Shown here in pieces: positions 27,055 through 36,099 of a DNA stretch of 64,000 bases (position 1 is the stretch's first letter; each line of letters starts with the position of its first letter). Source of the DNA: Paenibacillus kyungheensis (GTDB lineage: Bacteria > Bacillota > Bacilli > Paenibacillales > Paenibacillaceae); NCBI RefSeq assembly GCF_028606985.1, contig NZ_CP117416.1, forward strand, positions 1,092,001-1,156,000. The letters run 5' to 3'. The position numbers and the translations under genes are program-made. Under the pieces are notes generated by a model. It did no database searches and was not told the DNA's origin. It saw only the letters and a list, made by a program, of their open reading frames with translations.

Positions 27055-28254
27055 ATGAATATAGATTGGGATTTAGACGTGCAGGATTTTCCTGTGGAAT
27101 TAAAATGTTTACTTGAACTGATGGCAGTAGATACAGATACTCCATCTGCAATCGATTGGTCGAATCATCGAATCAACTGGCAACAATTTTATTCACTAAC
27201 AAGGCATCATCGGGTGTACCCTACTATTCATGAACAATTTAGTGCAGAGCCTTTGTCTCAAGCACCAAAAGGGATGGTACAACAGCTTAGTGTTGATTAT
27301 AGTCGCAATGCACTGATTATGCTGCAATTAAGCGGTAAAATGGCGCAGGTTAGTGAAGCTTTGGATCAACAAGGTATCTATGCTTTGCAATTAAAAGGCC
27401 CGGCATTAGCAGAATTTCTTTATGGAAGTCTATCGCGCCGTACTTCTAAAGATTTGGATATTTTGGTTCATCCCGATCAGATTGAACAAGCAGAACAAGT
27501 ATTAGAGCAGTTAGGATATATCAAAACACAAGAAGTCTCTCGAATCGTAAGCGATTGGAAATGGCGTCAAAATCATGAATCATTTACTCATGCGACTACT
27601 GGAATAGAAATTGAATTACACTGGCGTTTGAATGGAGATGCAGGCGCGGAACCTAGTTTTTATGAATTATGGAGTCGTCGTCAGACATTAGAATTTGCAG
27701 GAACCAATGTGTATATGTTGGGCAAAGAAGATTTGATGTTTTATCTTACAGCACATGGTGCTCGGCATGCATGGTTTCGTTTGCGCTGGTTAGCGGATAT
27801 TGATCGCCTTGCACGTATGGAGCTCGACTGGGACAAGTTAACCGCTTTACTACGTCGTTACAAATGCACACATTTAGTCGGTCAGGCATTAATTTTGTCT
27901 GCTGCTATGCTTAATACACCGATTTCTCGGGAAATGGCTTTGTTGATGAGTACAGATCGTCCACAGGATCTGGCGCGTCGTGTCCTGATTTTTATTCGTG
28001 AACAAGTCAGCTTATGCCCTGAACCGGAAAGTGAAATACTGGCTCAGATTTATCGTAATTATCTTTTTTCTTTACGAACACCTGGACAGAAGGCGATTTT
28101 TTTAGCTCGGAAAATGGTGCCGGATACATGGGATACACAGACGCTTCCGTTACCTAAATCGCTACGCTTTCTCTATTATCCTTTACATCCATTTTTATTA
28201 TTACATCGTCGTATTCAAAGACGAGCTGCTTTGGAACGGGAGGTGGGTCAGTGA
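27055..28254 (+). CDS. Nucleotidyltransferase-family tailoring protein (NTP_transf_5-like)
   Basis: 399 residues from ATG 27055, with AAAGGAG 6 bases upstream. An upstream in-frame ATG (27019) has no site. The Pol-beta-like core is LKGPALAEFLYGS then KDLDILV (Asp133, Asp135), followed by the helical HGARHAWFRLRWLADIDRL segment typical of this uncharacterised family (PF14907). A relative in the pseudomycoidin lasso cluster has been reported to act on the phosphorylated C-terminal Ser. A sugar- or nucleotide-transfer step after the kinase is therefore plausible here. It overlaps the ABC transporter by 4 bases. Confidence 0.85.
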   Translation: MNIDWDLDVQDFPVELKCLLELMAVDTDTPSAIDWSNHRINWQQFYSLTRHHRVYPTIHEQFSAEPLSQAPKGMVQQLSVDYSRNALIMLQLSGKMAQVSEALDQQGIYALQLKGPALAEFLYGSLSRRTSKDLDILVHPDQIEQAEQVLEQLGYIKTQEVSRIVSDWKWRQNHESFTHATTGIEIELHWRLNGDAGAEPSFYELWSRRQTLEFAGTNVYMLGKEDLMFYLTAHGARHAWFRLRWLADIDRLARMELDWDKLTALLRRYKCTHLVGQALILSAAMLNTPISREMALLMSTDRPQDLARRVLIFIREQVSLCPEPESEILAQIYRNYLFSLRTPGQKAIFLARKMVPDTWDTQTLPLPKSLRFLYYPLHPFLLLHRRIQRRAALEREVGQ

Positions 28255-30047
28255 ATGCTATCAGCGCTTATATGCGACAACTGCATGACTTCGCGGGCAA
28301 GCGCCTTTATATCTACGTATTCCTGATGTTGATGATTAGCTGTCTGGATGGATTAAGTATTTATTTACTTGTTCCGTTGCTTAGTCTGGTTGGGTTATTT
28401 GGAACACAGGGTTCAATGCCTATGGCTTGGTTATTTGAGCCGTTGCAGCGTATTCCAGCGAGTATGACATTATTTGTGGTACTTGGCATGTACAGTGTAT
28501 TGATGATTGTACAGGGATTAATCCAGCGTAAACAGGCTGTAATGGGAACAGAGATTCAGCAAGGATTTGTTAATAATTTGAGAATTCGTACGTATCGTTC
28601 GATTTTGCGTGCGAATTGGACCTTCTTTTTACGTAAACGCAAATCAGACTTAAGTCATGTACTTACTTCAGAATTAGCGCGTGTGAGTCAAGGAACCAAT
28701 CTAGTGATGCAATTATCTACATCCTTTATTTTTATGGTGATCCAAATCGCATTTGCGATGGTATTATCGGTACAAATGACCTTATTAGTGATTGTCGGTG
28801 GGGTGTTGTTAACGCTGTACTCACGTAAATTTGTACGACGTGCCAAACAGATGGGGGATCGAACTACCTTTTTATCACAAGAGTATTTTTCAGGGATGCA
28901 AGAACATTTAAGTGGAATCAAAGATATCAAAAGCAATATGTTAGAAGCTTCGCATTTTGAATGGTTTAGAAGTATGTGTGGCAAGTTAGAAAAAAATGCG
29001 ATTCAATTGGTTCGTTTGAATTCAGGAACTCAATTTATTTATAAAATCATTTCGGTTGTATTTATTATTATGTTTGTCGTCTTGTCAGCTCAAGTGTTCA
29101 AATTACAACCAGAGCGTTCTATATTGATTATTTTGATTTTTGCTCGCTTATGGCCTAGATTTGGCGGTATTCAATCTTCACTAGAGTATATTGGTGCGCT
29201 TGTTCCTGCTTTCCATGCGGTAACAGCATTACAAGAAGAATGCGATCAAGCAGAAGAATCTTACAAAGCAGTAGCACCCGGTCAAGTAAAAACAGTTCAT
29301 ATGACCAAGGGACTTAGCTGTGAAAATGTATCTTTCCGCTATCTAGAAGATCAAGGTAATGCGCTGAACAATATCAATCTATTTATTCCTATCGGTAAAA
29401 TGACAGCGATTGTAGGACGTTCAGGAGCAGGAAAAAGTACGCTGATTGATCTATTAATGGGACTGATGGAACCGCAAGAAGGTAAAGTCACTGTAGATGG
29501 AGAGACATTAACCGGTGAACGTTTGCAGACATGGCGTAATTCGATCGGATACGTTTCGCAAGAACCTTTCTTATTCCATAGCAGTATTCGTGAAAATCTG
29601 TTACTAGTTGATCCACGTGCGAAAGAAGAGCAGTTATGGGAAGCCTTATCTTTTGCAGCATGTGAAGATTTTGTCCGCAAATTGCCTGAAGGATTAGATA
29701 CTGTAATCGGTGATCGTGGTGTGCGTCTATCTGGAGGAGAACGTCAACGGATTGTACTGGCACGAGCAATTCTGCGTCAACCGGAAGTACTGATACTGGA
29801 TGAAGCAACCAGTTCACTAGATAGTGAGAATGAAGCGAAGATTCAAGCAGCGATAGAGAAGCTCAAAGGTAAAATGACTTTGATCGTGATTGCTCACCGT
29901 TTATCTACGATCCGTGATGCTGATCAAGTGGTCGTATTGGATCAAGGACAGATCGTGCAACAAGGTGAATTTGGAGCGCTATCTCGCGAAACCAAAGGCA
30001 CATTCCATCAATTATTAACCAAACAAACGGCTCTACAGAATGCTTAA
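28251..30047 (+). CDS. ABC transporter (membrane + ATPase), lasso peptide exporter/immunity
   Basis: 598 residues. The N-terminal ~310 residues form a six-helix exporter membrane domain. The C-terminal ATPase has Walker A VGRSGAGKST, Q loop, signature RLSGGERQRI, Walker B VLILDEATSSLD and the H switch IVIAHRLST. There is no N-terminal C39 peptidase, in keeping with the separate B2 leader peptidase. Such transporters export the mature lasso peptide and give self-protection. It is the last gene of the + strand operon. Confidence 0.92.
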   Translation: MNAISAYMRQLHDFAGKRLYIYVFLMLMISCLDGLSIYLLVPLLSLVGLFGTQGSMPMAWLFEPLQRIPASMTLFVVLGMYSVLMIVQGLIQRKQAVMGTEIQQGFVNNLRIRTYRSILRANWTFFLRKRKSDLSHVLTSELARVSQGTNLVMQLSTSFIFMVIQIAFAMVLSVQMTLLVIVGGVLLTLYSRKFVRRAKQMGDRTTFLSQEYFSGMQEHLSGIKDIKSNMLEASHFEWFRSMCGKLEKNAIQLVRLNSGTQFIYKIISVVFIIMFVVLSAQVFKLQPERSILIILIFARLWPRFGGIQSSLEYIGALVPAFHAVTALQEECDQAEESYKAVAPGQVKTVHMTKGLSCENVSFRYLEDQGNALNNINLFIPIGKMTAIVGRSGAGKSTLIDLLMGLMEPQEGKVTVDGETLTGERLQTWRNSIGYVSQEPFLFHSSIRENLLLVDPRAKEEQLWEALSFAACEDFVRKLPEGLDTVIGDRGVRLSGGERQRIVLARAILRQPEVLILDEATSSLDSENEAKIQAAIEKLKGKMTLIVIAHRLSTIRDADQVVVLDQGQIVQQGEFGALSRETKGTFHQLLTKQTALQNA

Positions 30048-30115
30048 TACTCACTATTCCAACACTGGAAAAGTAGAGGCTAAGTCACTGTACAGCCGTT
30101 TTTCTTTTGGATTAA

Positions 30116-30712
30116 TTAAAGTGTCCGTTGATCTAATTTAGCCATTACTTTAGCGACACATTGTTCTACAGACTGGTGTTCCGTATCTAGCGTTAATTCA
30201 GGTTGTTGAGGAGCCTCATAAGGAGCACTAACCCCTGTGAAGTTCGGAATCTGACCTGCACGAGCTTTTTTGTATAATCCTTTAGGATCACGCTCTTCAC
30301 AAGCAGAAAGGGAACAATCAATATACACTTCAATAAAATCGCCTTCATCAAATAAATCACGCACCATTTGCCGATCTTGAGCATGAGGAGAAATAAAAGC
30401 AGCAATCACTATCGTACCTGCATCGATAAATAATTTGGCAACTTCTCCGATACGACGCAGATTTTCTTTGCGATCTTGCTCTGAAAATCCGAGGTCACGA
30501 TTGAGTCCATGACGAATATTATCTCCATCAAGTACATAACAAGCACGCTCACGTGCGAATAATTCTTTTTCCAGCGCAAATGCGAGTGTAGATTTCCCTG
30601 AACCGGAAAGCCCTGTTAACCAGATAACTACACTGCGTTGTCCGTATCGTTGCTCACGTTCTTTGCGTGTGATATTGGAAGACTGCCAGGTGATATTTCG
30701 TGAAGATTCCAT
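30116..30712 (-). CDS. cysC: Adenylylsulfate (APS) kinase
   Basis: 198 residues from ATG 30712, preceded by AAGGGG; ATG 30748 upstream lacks a site. The usual CysC length is about 200. The P-loop is [15 protein letters not shown] (Walker A 34-42), with [34 protein letters not shown] and FISPHAQDR characteristic of APS kinase. It converts APS to PAPS, the sulfate donor for sulfotransferases. No ATP sulfurylase or PAPS reductase gene is next to it. Instead it converges on the lasso cluster that contains a sulfotransferase, which suggests a dedicated PAPS supply (inference). General sulfate assimilation is the alternative. Confidence 0.92.
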   Translation of the reverse strand: MESSRNITWQSSNITRKEREQRYGQRSVVIWLTGLSGSGKSTLAFALEKELFARERACYVLDGDNIRHGLNRDLGFSEQDRKENLRRIGEVAKLFIDAGTIVIAAFISPHAQDRQMVRDLFDEGDFIEVYIDCSLSACEERDPKGLYKKARAGQIPNFTGVSAPYEAPQQPELTLDTEHQSVEQCVAKVMAKLDQRTL

Positions 30713-30885
30713 TTGAATTGAGCCCCTTTGCTGACAATATGTATTCATTCAATTATATCAGCAATTGGGTTAAATCTCTAAGCGACTTTATTAATAGTCA
30801 TAAGATACAGGAACTTGAATAAGGAAGTTTTATTATGGGAGAAGAGAGAGGATCGTTGAGTGATTTTTTGTATGTATACCGCTAA

Positions 30886-30916
30886 GTAAGAAAGTCATTT
30901 GAGATCACTTTCTTAC
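30886..30916. terminator. Stem-loop downstream of the riboswitch-controlled gene
   Basis: GTAAGAAAGT pairs perfectly with ACTTTCTTAC around an 11-base loop, just after the stop codon of the - strand gene. Neither side has a long T-run, so it may be a 3' protective hairpin more than a terminator. Confidence 0.55.
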
Positions 30917-30924
30917 CCGCGATA

Positions 30925-31812
30925 TTAATGCTGTAGTATTTTGCCCCAGCCTACATAATCATGCATAGCGATTCCAGCAAAAGAAGAATGAGTAGATGCT
31001 TGTGTAGTCACCTGACTCAACGCTGTAGTCAGTGCATCTGCTCCTTTGCCATAAAAGCTAATATGATCGCCTTCAGCAGATGGATTCGTTTCCACACCGA
31101 TATACATATTTTTACCTGCATGATCGGCTTCACTTAATTGGGCTTGAGCTACATCATAGATAGCTGCTCCTGAATCTCGATATGCCATTACTGTTAATGA
31201 ATCATATTGATCGATCATCCATTGACTGAGTGTAGAATGATCATCAGGCGTATTTAATGTGTACAACCAGAAAGGAATATCTGCACTAGCGGATAGATGG
31301 AGCGCTTGAGCAGTGGTTGTAATCATCTGTACACTACGTTGCCATTGTGCAATGATAGTCGCTTGTTCTGTTGTCCAATTTGGAAGCAAATAAGGCTCAA
31401 TATCGATATGAATCCCACTAAATTGCTCTGTAGCCGAAGAGGCTTGTTGATACGAAGTAATCCATTGCAACGTATCTTGCAACTTGTGTCGATACTGATC
31501 CAATGCCCAGGAAGGAGCACCATCCAAAGCTTCAACGGTAATATGCTGTGCAGAAGCGGCTGCGATAAAACGTTGATACTGCGAAATATCCAGATCTCTA
31601 TTGATTTGCAGGTAGATCATATTAATCTGTTGTGAAGCGGCAAACTGTAAAATATCTGCTGTCGAATTTACGATAAGCGTTGTATTCCACAACCATGTTG
31701 CTTTTTGAATTGATTGCGCATGAATCGATTTCATATTGCTAACTCCTAGCAAAAGACAAATCATTACACTCATTAGACCTATTTTATAAACAAAAGACAT
31801 CATCGTATTCAT
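30925..31812 (-). CDS. Secreted TIM-barrel glycosidase-like protein under c-di-GMP riboswitch control
   Basis: 295 residues. There is a signal peptide (about 1-32, ending IHAQS). The body looks like a TIM barrel: WLWNT at the first strand, INMIYLQIN, ITVEALDG, then GIHIDIEPYLLP (a D-x-E-like strand-4 motif as in GH18-related folds), SADIPFWLY, SLTVMAYRDSG, MYIGVETNP and FAGIAMHDYVGW. I do not recognise a specific family. Activity on a polysaccharide or glycan is inferred from the DIE motif. The start ATG lies 11 bases after a Shine-Dalgarno sequence held in a hairpin loop, downstream of a c-di-GMP-I aptamer, so expression should follow the motile/sessile signal. Confidence 0.75.
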   Translation of the reverse strand: MNTMMSFVYKIGLMSVMICLLLGVSNMKSIHAQSIQKATWLWNTTLIVNSTADILQFAASQQINMIYLQINRDLDISQYQRFIAAASAQHITVEALDGAPSWALDQYRHKLQDTLQWITSYQQASSATEQFSGIHIDIEPYLLPNWTTEQATIIAQWQRSVQMITTTAQALHLSASADIPFWLYTLNTPDDHSTLSQWMIDQYDSLTVMAYRDSGAAIYDVAQAQLSEADHAGKNMYIGVETNPSAEGDHISFYGKGADALTTALSQVTTQASTHSSFAGIAMHDYVGWGKILQH

Positions 31813-31813
31813 G

Positions 31814-31837
31814 ATGAATCGGACTCCTTCGATTCAT
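31814..31837 (-). promoter_or_regulatory. Ribosome-site-sequestering hairpin (expression platform)
   Basis: On the - strand, ATGAATCG and CGATTCAT form a perfect 8-bp stem whose 8-base loop contains AAGGAG. The start codon follows after one more base. An overlapping competing stem (ATACC / GGTAT) lies just upstream, next to the aptamer, so ligand binding could switch between them. Confidence 0.7.
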
Positions 31838-31852
31838 ACCGCATCAGGTATT

Positions 31853-31942
31853 CCTCGGTAACCGGCTGTCATGACATGCCCTACAATTCATGTGTTAGAC
31901 CCTTTGGCTTTGCGTCTTTACTTTTCAGTAAATTTGCCTGAT
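31853..31942 (-). ncRNA. Cyclic di-GMP-I (GEMM-I) riboswitch aptamer
   Basis: On the - strand the order of conserved elements is CAGGCAAA, a short TTTAC/GTAAA stem capped by a GAAA-type loop, GACGCAAAGCC, AGGGTCTA, a second stem, then CAGCCGGTTACCGA. These match the GEMM-I consensus (GGCAAACC...GAAA...GACGCAAAGCC...GGUAGC-GGUUACCG), including the tetraloop and the bases that contact c-di-GMP. It lies about 40 bases upstream of the start codon. Confidence 0.88.
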
Positions 31943-32047
31943 TAAATATGAGATTAGATAGACTTACACATGTACTGTATAAAAAGGTTGTACACAATGT
32001 TTATCGGTTGCTTAAAGTTACTTGTGAATAGGTAACTAACTTCACAA

Positions 32048-32083
32048 CAAAAAAGCCATTATCTACATCAGAGATAATGGCTT
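32048..32083 (-). terminator. Terminator of the cyclophilin gene
   Basis: AAGCCATTATCT pairs with AGATAATGGCTT. Read on the - strand, a T-run follows. Confidence 0.88.
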
Positions 32084-32093
32084 GGAATACATC

Positions 32094-32882
32094 TTATTTT
32101 ACTTTCTCAGGCTCAGGATAAGTAACCCCTTTAGTATCTACAGTTACCTTTTTCATAACAGCAGGAGTATTAGGCTTGTCTTGTCCATCTCTTGGAAGAT
32201 TGACAATCTCATCGACAGCATCCATACCGCTAGTCACTTTACCAAATGCTGCATATTCTCCATCCAATTGAGGAGAGTCAGCTACCATAATAAAGAATTG
32301 GGAACCGCCGGAATTAGGATCAGCAGCACGTGCCATCGAAAGAACACCACGTGTATGTTTTAGATCATTTTGTACATTGTTGGACTTGAATTCACCTGCA
32401 ATGCTGTAGCCAGGTCCACCTGTACCTGCACCATCAGGATCGCCACCTTGAATCATAAATTCAGGAATGACGCGGTGGAAAGTTAAACCGTCATAGAATC
32501 CTGATTTCACCAAAGCAATAAAGTTATTCACTGTATTTGGAGCAGCTTTGGGGAACAATTCAATTTCGATCTTTTTACCATTTTCCATTTCTATCGTGAC
32601 GATAGGGTCATTGGCTTGTTTGAAATCAGCAGAATTGTCTGTTGCTGAAGCTTCTTCAGTTGTGCCTGTTGTTGCTGAGCTGTCTGTACCTGTCGATTCG
32701 GTTGTAGAACCGGATTGGTCAGTTGAGGTACTTGTTGAGGTGCTTTCAGTCGTTGTACCTGAAGTGCCTGTTTGTCCGGTGCTGGAACTGCTTGTTCCAT
32801 TGTTACCACAGCCTGCAATAATCAAAAATAGCGCTGTGAAGATAAGCAAAAAGGCTACATTTTTACGTGATTGACGCAACAT
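32094..32882 (-). CDS. Cyclophilin-type peptidyl-prolyl cis-trans isomerase lipoprotein
   Basis: 262 residues from ATG 32882; ATG 32894 directly abuts the AAAGGAG site and is less likely. It has a lipoprotein signal with lipobox IAGC, then a ~60-residue Ser/Thr/Gly/Glu-rich linker. The cyclophilin domain (about 95-262) shows [48 protein letters not shown] and [15 protein letters not shown]. The PPIase active-site Arg, Phe and Gln are present. It would assist folding of exported proteins at the outer face of the membrane. Confidence 0.92.
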   Translation of the reverse strand: MLRQSRKNVAFLLIFTALFLIIAGCGNNGTSSSSTGQTGTSGTTTESTSTSTSTDQSGSTTESTGTDSSATTGTTEEASATDNSADFKQANDPIVTIEMENGKKIEIELFPKAAPNTVNNFIALVKSGFYDGLTFHRVIPEFMIQGGDPDGAGTGGPGYSIAGEFKSNNVQNDLKHTRGVLSMARAADPNSGGSQFFIMVADSPQLDGEYAAFGKVTSGMDAVDEIVNLPRDGQDKPNTPAVMKKVTVDTKGVTYPEPEKVK

Positions 32883-33029
32883 CTGAATATCCATCTCCTT
32901 TGAGGTCGTTTATAGTGCTCAATGATCGCTTGTGAATCAGCAATTCTTAGTATAAAACGTCTACAGAACAAGATACAAGTTTGGATAAGACCATCTCTAT
33001 TACCTTTGACGCGAGGTTTTATCTTCATG

Positions 33030-33959
33030 TTATAAATGATGAGACAAAGCAATAACAGCAGTAATCGTAAATACATTCACTAATGTAGACACTAAGACCG
33101 TTTGAGCAGCAAAGTCAGGTTCATTCCGGTACTCTTCTGCCAGAATCGATGTATTCACACCTGTAGGCATCGCAGACGCGATCAGCAGTGCTTGTGCAGG
33201 AATGCCATGAATACCTAATACATAGATCAGTAGAAGCCCGATAGCAGGCCCTGCGAATAAGCGTAACGCCATACTTAGATAAATGTCTTTGCGATATAAG
33301 CGTAGCGGATACTTTACAATCTGTGCACCAAGCGTGATTAGCGCAATTGCCACCATTGATTGTTGAGCATACGTTAACGGTTGAGCCAGAATCACTGGCA
33401 AAGGAATCGCAAACGCATGCATAACCAGACCCAGTAACAGCGCATACGGTACAGGCATTTTCAGAAATCCAACAATCACGCTTCGATAATTACCGTTGAG
33501 TCGTGATCCTTGAATCGAAATGACTCCATACGTAAAAGTGAGTAGACTTTGAAGCGACATAATCAATGCTTGCATAGAAGCAGCCAGTGGATCGCCTTTA
33601 AAGACTAGATCGTTAATAGGTAAACCATAGTTACCCGAGTTATCGAGCATAATACTGTTGTTAAAAGCGGCTTTTTTCCCTTTGGTATATCCCATCACTT
33701 TGGAAGTGGCTGATCCTAAAATATACAAGATCAATACATACAAAGCATAGAAAAAGATAACACTTCCAAGTAATTGAGCAGACATATCGGAATGATAGAG
33801 ACTCATAAAAACAGCCGCAGGTGTAATACAGTAAAAGTTGATTTTGGCGAGTGTATACAGATCCAACTGGAAAACACGCTGTAATATGGACCCGACCGCA
33901 ATCAAAACAAAAATCGGTAGAACCACACTGTACAAAATCGTAAAAATCAATCTCTCCAC
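33030..33959 (-). CDS. AEC family (auxin efflux carrier-like) transporter
   Basis: 309 residues, GTG start, with a weak ribosome site. About ten membrane segments occur in two halves, as usual in the family, with FYCITPAAVFMSLY near the N-terminus, NSGNYGLPIN in the middle (the typical N-xG-x-P crossover) and ASAMPTGVNTSILAEEY near the C-terminus. Such carriers move small organic acids or similar anions; the substrate cannot be predicted. It ends about 150 bases upstream of the cyclophilin gene on the same strand. Confidence 0.88.
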   Translation of the reverse strand: MERLIFTILYSVVLPIFVLIAVGSILQRVFQLDLYTLAKINFYCITPAAVFMSLYHSDMSAQLLGSVIFFYALYVLILYILGSATSKVMGYTKGKKAAFNNSIMLDNSGNYGLPINDLVFKGDPLAASMQALIMSLQSLLTFTYGVISIQGSRLNGNYRSVIVGFLKMPVPYALLLGLVMHAFAIPLPVILAQPLTYAQQSMVAIALITLGAQIVKYPLRLYRKDIYLSMALRLFAGPAIGLLLIYVLGIHGIPAQALLIASAMPTGVNTSILAEEYRNEPDFAAQTVLVSTLVNVFTITAVIALSHHL

Positions 33960-33993
33960 TTCTTTCTTTAATCATTCATTTGGATCTTTTCAT

Positions 33994-35967
33994 TTATGAA
34001 AGATCATCATTATGTTTAGGTTTATCGGGTGAAGCAGGTGGTACATCAGCAGAACGGTTATCTAATGGTTCAGTTGAAGATTCATAAGAACGTTCAGGAT
34101 TGTTCGTTGGTATATTAGCTTCTAGTGGTGGCTCTTGTGATGGAGGTTGTCCATTGTTATCCCGGCGTTTGTAAAATAAACGCGATAATCCCAGTCCAAC
34201 CACACCTAATATAATAAACAAGATCGCCCGTACGCCAATCGAAATATCTGGAAGATCGATAAAAATAATTTTGAGTAAGGTGAAAAAGATAAACAATATT
34301 CCGATAATCCGCAATTTGGATTTCTGAACAACCATACCGATCACAATAATGAGAATCGCATAGATAATCCATGCACTGGAAAGACTCAGATGGCGTACAT
34401 CAGCATTTTGGAATCGGGAAGCAACGTGTACCAATTGACTAAGGTAGGTCAATCCCAGAATCGCTTCTGCCCACATCAAAATATAACGTTTGCGATACAG
34501 TGAGCCATAGACTTTATCTTCTGAATGTACCCATTTTCCAATAATCTGATAGATTGCTGGAATTGTAATGAGTAAGATTAACCAGTTAAAAGCAGATGCA
34601 GACCAGAAACGTTCGATCGGAACAAATAATGTCGCTAACAGTGCATACGCATATACAATACAAGCGAGAACCAATTGTAATTTGTTACGGAATCGAAGAG
34701 CCAATAAGAACGCTAGTGTACCTTCGACCAAAATAACAGCCATACGAGCAGGGAAATTCGGAATCATATTCAATAACAAAAACCAACCAAAGATCGCCAT
34801 AGCAGGATAAGCAATGCCGACAGGAGTACGCTTTTGAATACCGGAAGCATACAAGATGCTATACATCAGCGACAAAATAGCAATCATCCAACGTGCGCCT
34901 GTCTCACTACCATCGAGATAGTAAATGGTAAGCCATCCGCCCACAAAGGCGAAGCTGGTAAAAAGAACACCTAGTTGCATACTAGTACTGCGCTTTTTCC
35001 ATAATACAGAAATCGCTAAAATGACAGCATGTTGAATCAAAACAGCTACTACATTTTGTACAGAGAAGCCATACCAGATCATACTTAGTCCAAGCGTAAT
35101 ATGTAGTAAAGCAAATGCCAGGATATAACTGACCCGGAATGAATATTTCATCGCTACCACTAACATGACTGCTGAGAAAATCGTTTCAAATCCAGCAAAT
35201 ATCCATAGATTTGGATCATCAGGAGCAATCAATACAGGCGCAAGATAACCTGCGATCAACGTGATCCCAACAATCGATTGAGAACGCTGACTTAATGCTA
35301 TATACACTCCAAATACAAGTGCACCGATATACAGTAAAAATGCAAAGATAAACGGAAGCAAGTCATACAACAGATACGATGCAACAATCGACAAAATTAA
35401 AATCGCAATCGATCCGCCTAATAACACTTTGCCCAGTGCGGGTCGTTCTTTACTGACCTCACGTTCCCCGAGCCAGTATAATACAGCTGCTACCAGTACG
35501 CCGAGAATACAACGAATCGGTTCAGACAAATAGCCTGCTTTGACCACAGCTATAAATCCCCACACAATCCCGAGAATCAATACAACGATAAAAACACGCG
35601 GCAACCATACACGCGCAATCAGATGTTCCCAGTCTTTGGGTGGCTTGGGAACAGGCGGTGTGTAAGGCGCTTGTACAGGTGGGCGCTGTGCACCAGCAAA
35701 TGGTCCTGACTGTGGCTGCGCTTGCGGTCTAGCGTTGTAATTTCCTTTCGGTGGCGGTGCATTCACATAAGCATCTTGCCAGTTCGATGTTGGCGGAGGC
35801 GGAGTGAAAGGTGAGCCAGATGGTGGGGGCGGAGCTGTTCGATTAGGAGATACGGGTGGAGGCGAAGCCTGTCTTCGTTGCATTTCTAGTTGCTTCAATT
35901 CAGCGACTTCGCGTTCAAGCCTGAGAATACGCTGTTCCAGTTGTTCTACTTTATCGTTATGATCCAC
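33994..35967 (-). CDS. DUF2339 multi-span membrane protein
   Basis: 657 residues from GTG 35967, with AAAGGAG 11 bases upstream; an in-frame ATG at 36003 has no site. The N-terminal ~30 residues are a Glu/Leu coiled coil (EQRILRLEREVAELKQ), followed by a Pro-rich linker to about residue 105. More than 15 membrane segments then occupy most of the protein, and the last ~60 residues are hydrophilic. This is the DUF2339 layout (coiled coil, proline linker, membrane channel-like body). The function of the family is unknown. It lies 34 bases upstream of the AEC gene and is probably cotranscribed with it. Confidence 0.85.
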   Translation of the reverse strand: MDHNDKVEQLEQRILRLEREVAELKQLEMQRRQASPPPVSPNRTAPPPPSGSPFTPPPPTSNWQDAYVNAPPPKGNYNARPQAQPQSGPFAGAQRPPVQAPYTPPVPKPPKDWEHLIARVWLPRVFIVVLILGIVWGFIAVVKAGYLSEPIRCILGVLVAAVLYWLGEREVSKERPALGKVLLGGSIAILILSIVASYLLYDLLPFIFAFLLYIGALVFGVYIALSQRSQSIVGITLIAGYLAPVLIAPDDPNLWIFAGFETIFSAVMLVVAMKYSFRVSYILAFALLHITLGLSMIWYGFSVQNVVAVLIQHAVILAISVLWKKRSTSMQLGVLFTSFAFVGGWLTIYYLDGSETGARWMIAILSLMYSILYASGIQKRTPVGIAYPAMAIFGWFLLLNMIPNFPARMAVILVEGTLAFLLALRFRNKLQLVLACIVYAYALLATLFVPIERFWSASAFNWLILLITIPAIYQIIGKWVHSEDKVYGSLYRKRYILMWAEAILGLTYLSQLVHVASRFQNADVRHLSLSSAWIIYAILIIVIGMVVQKSKLRIIGILFIFFTLLKIIFIDLPDISIGVRAILFIILGVVGLGLSRLFYKRRDNNGQPPSQEPPLEANIPTNNPERSYESSTEPLDNRSADVPPASPDKPKHNDDLS

Positions 35968-36099
35968 AGCAATAGACACTCCTTTACAAATGATTTGATT
36001 CACAAATTATACCATAAGCTGTAAAGGTAGAAGATGGATTTACAGGCTATAAAGCGATATATTTAAGATAGCAACTTAAAATAGTAAGGGTGTGACCTT

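Noticed and set aside
30836-30886. 16-codon frame between cysC and the riboswitch-controlled gene
   Set aside because: Too short and with only a weak ribosome site; no other support.
32591-32874. Antisense frames over the cyclophilin lipoprotein linker
   Set aside because: They come from the Ser/Thr repeat in the linker; no ribosome site.
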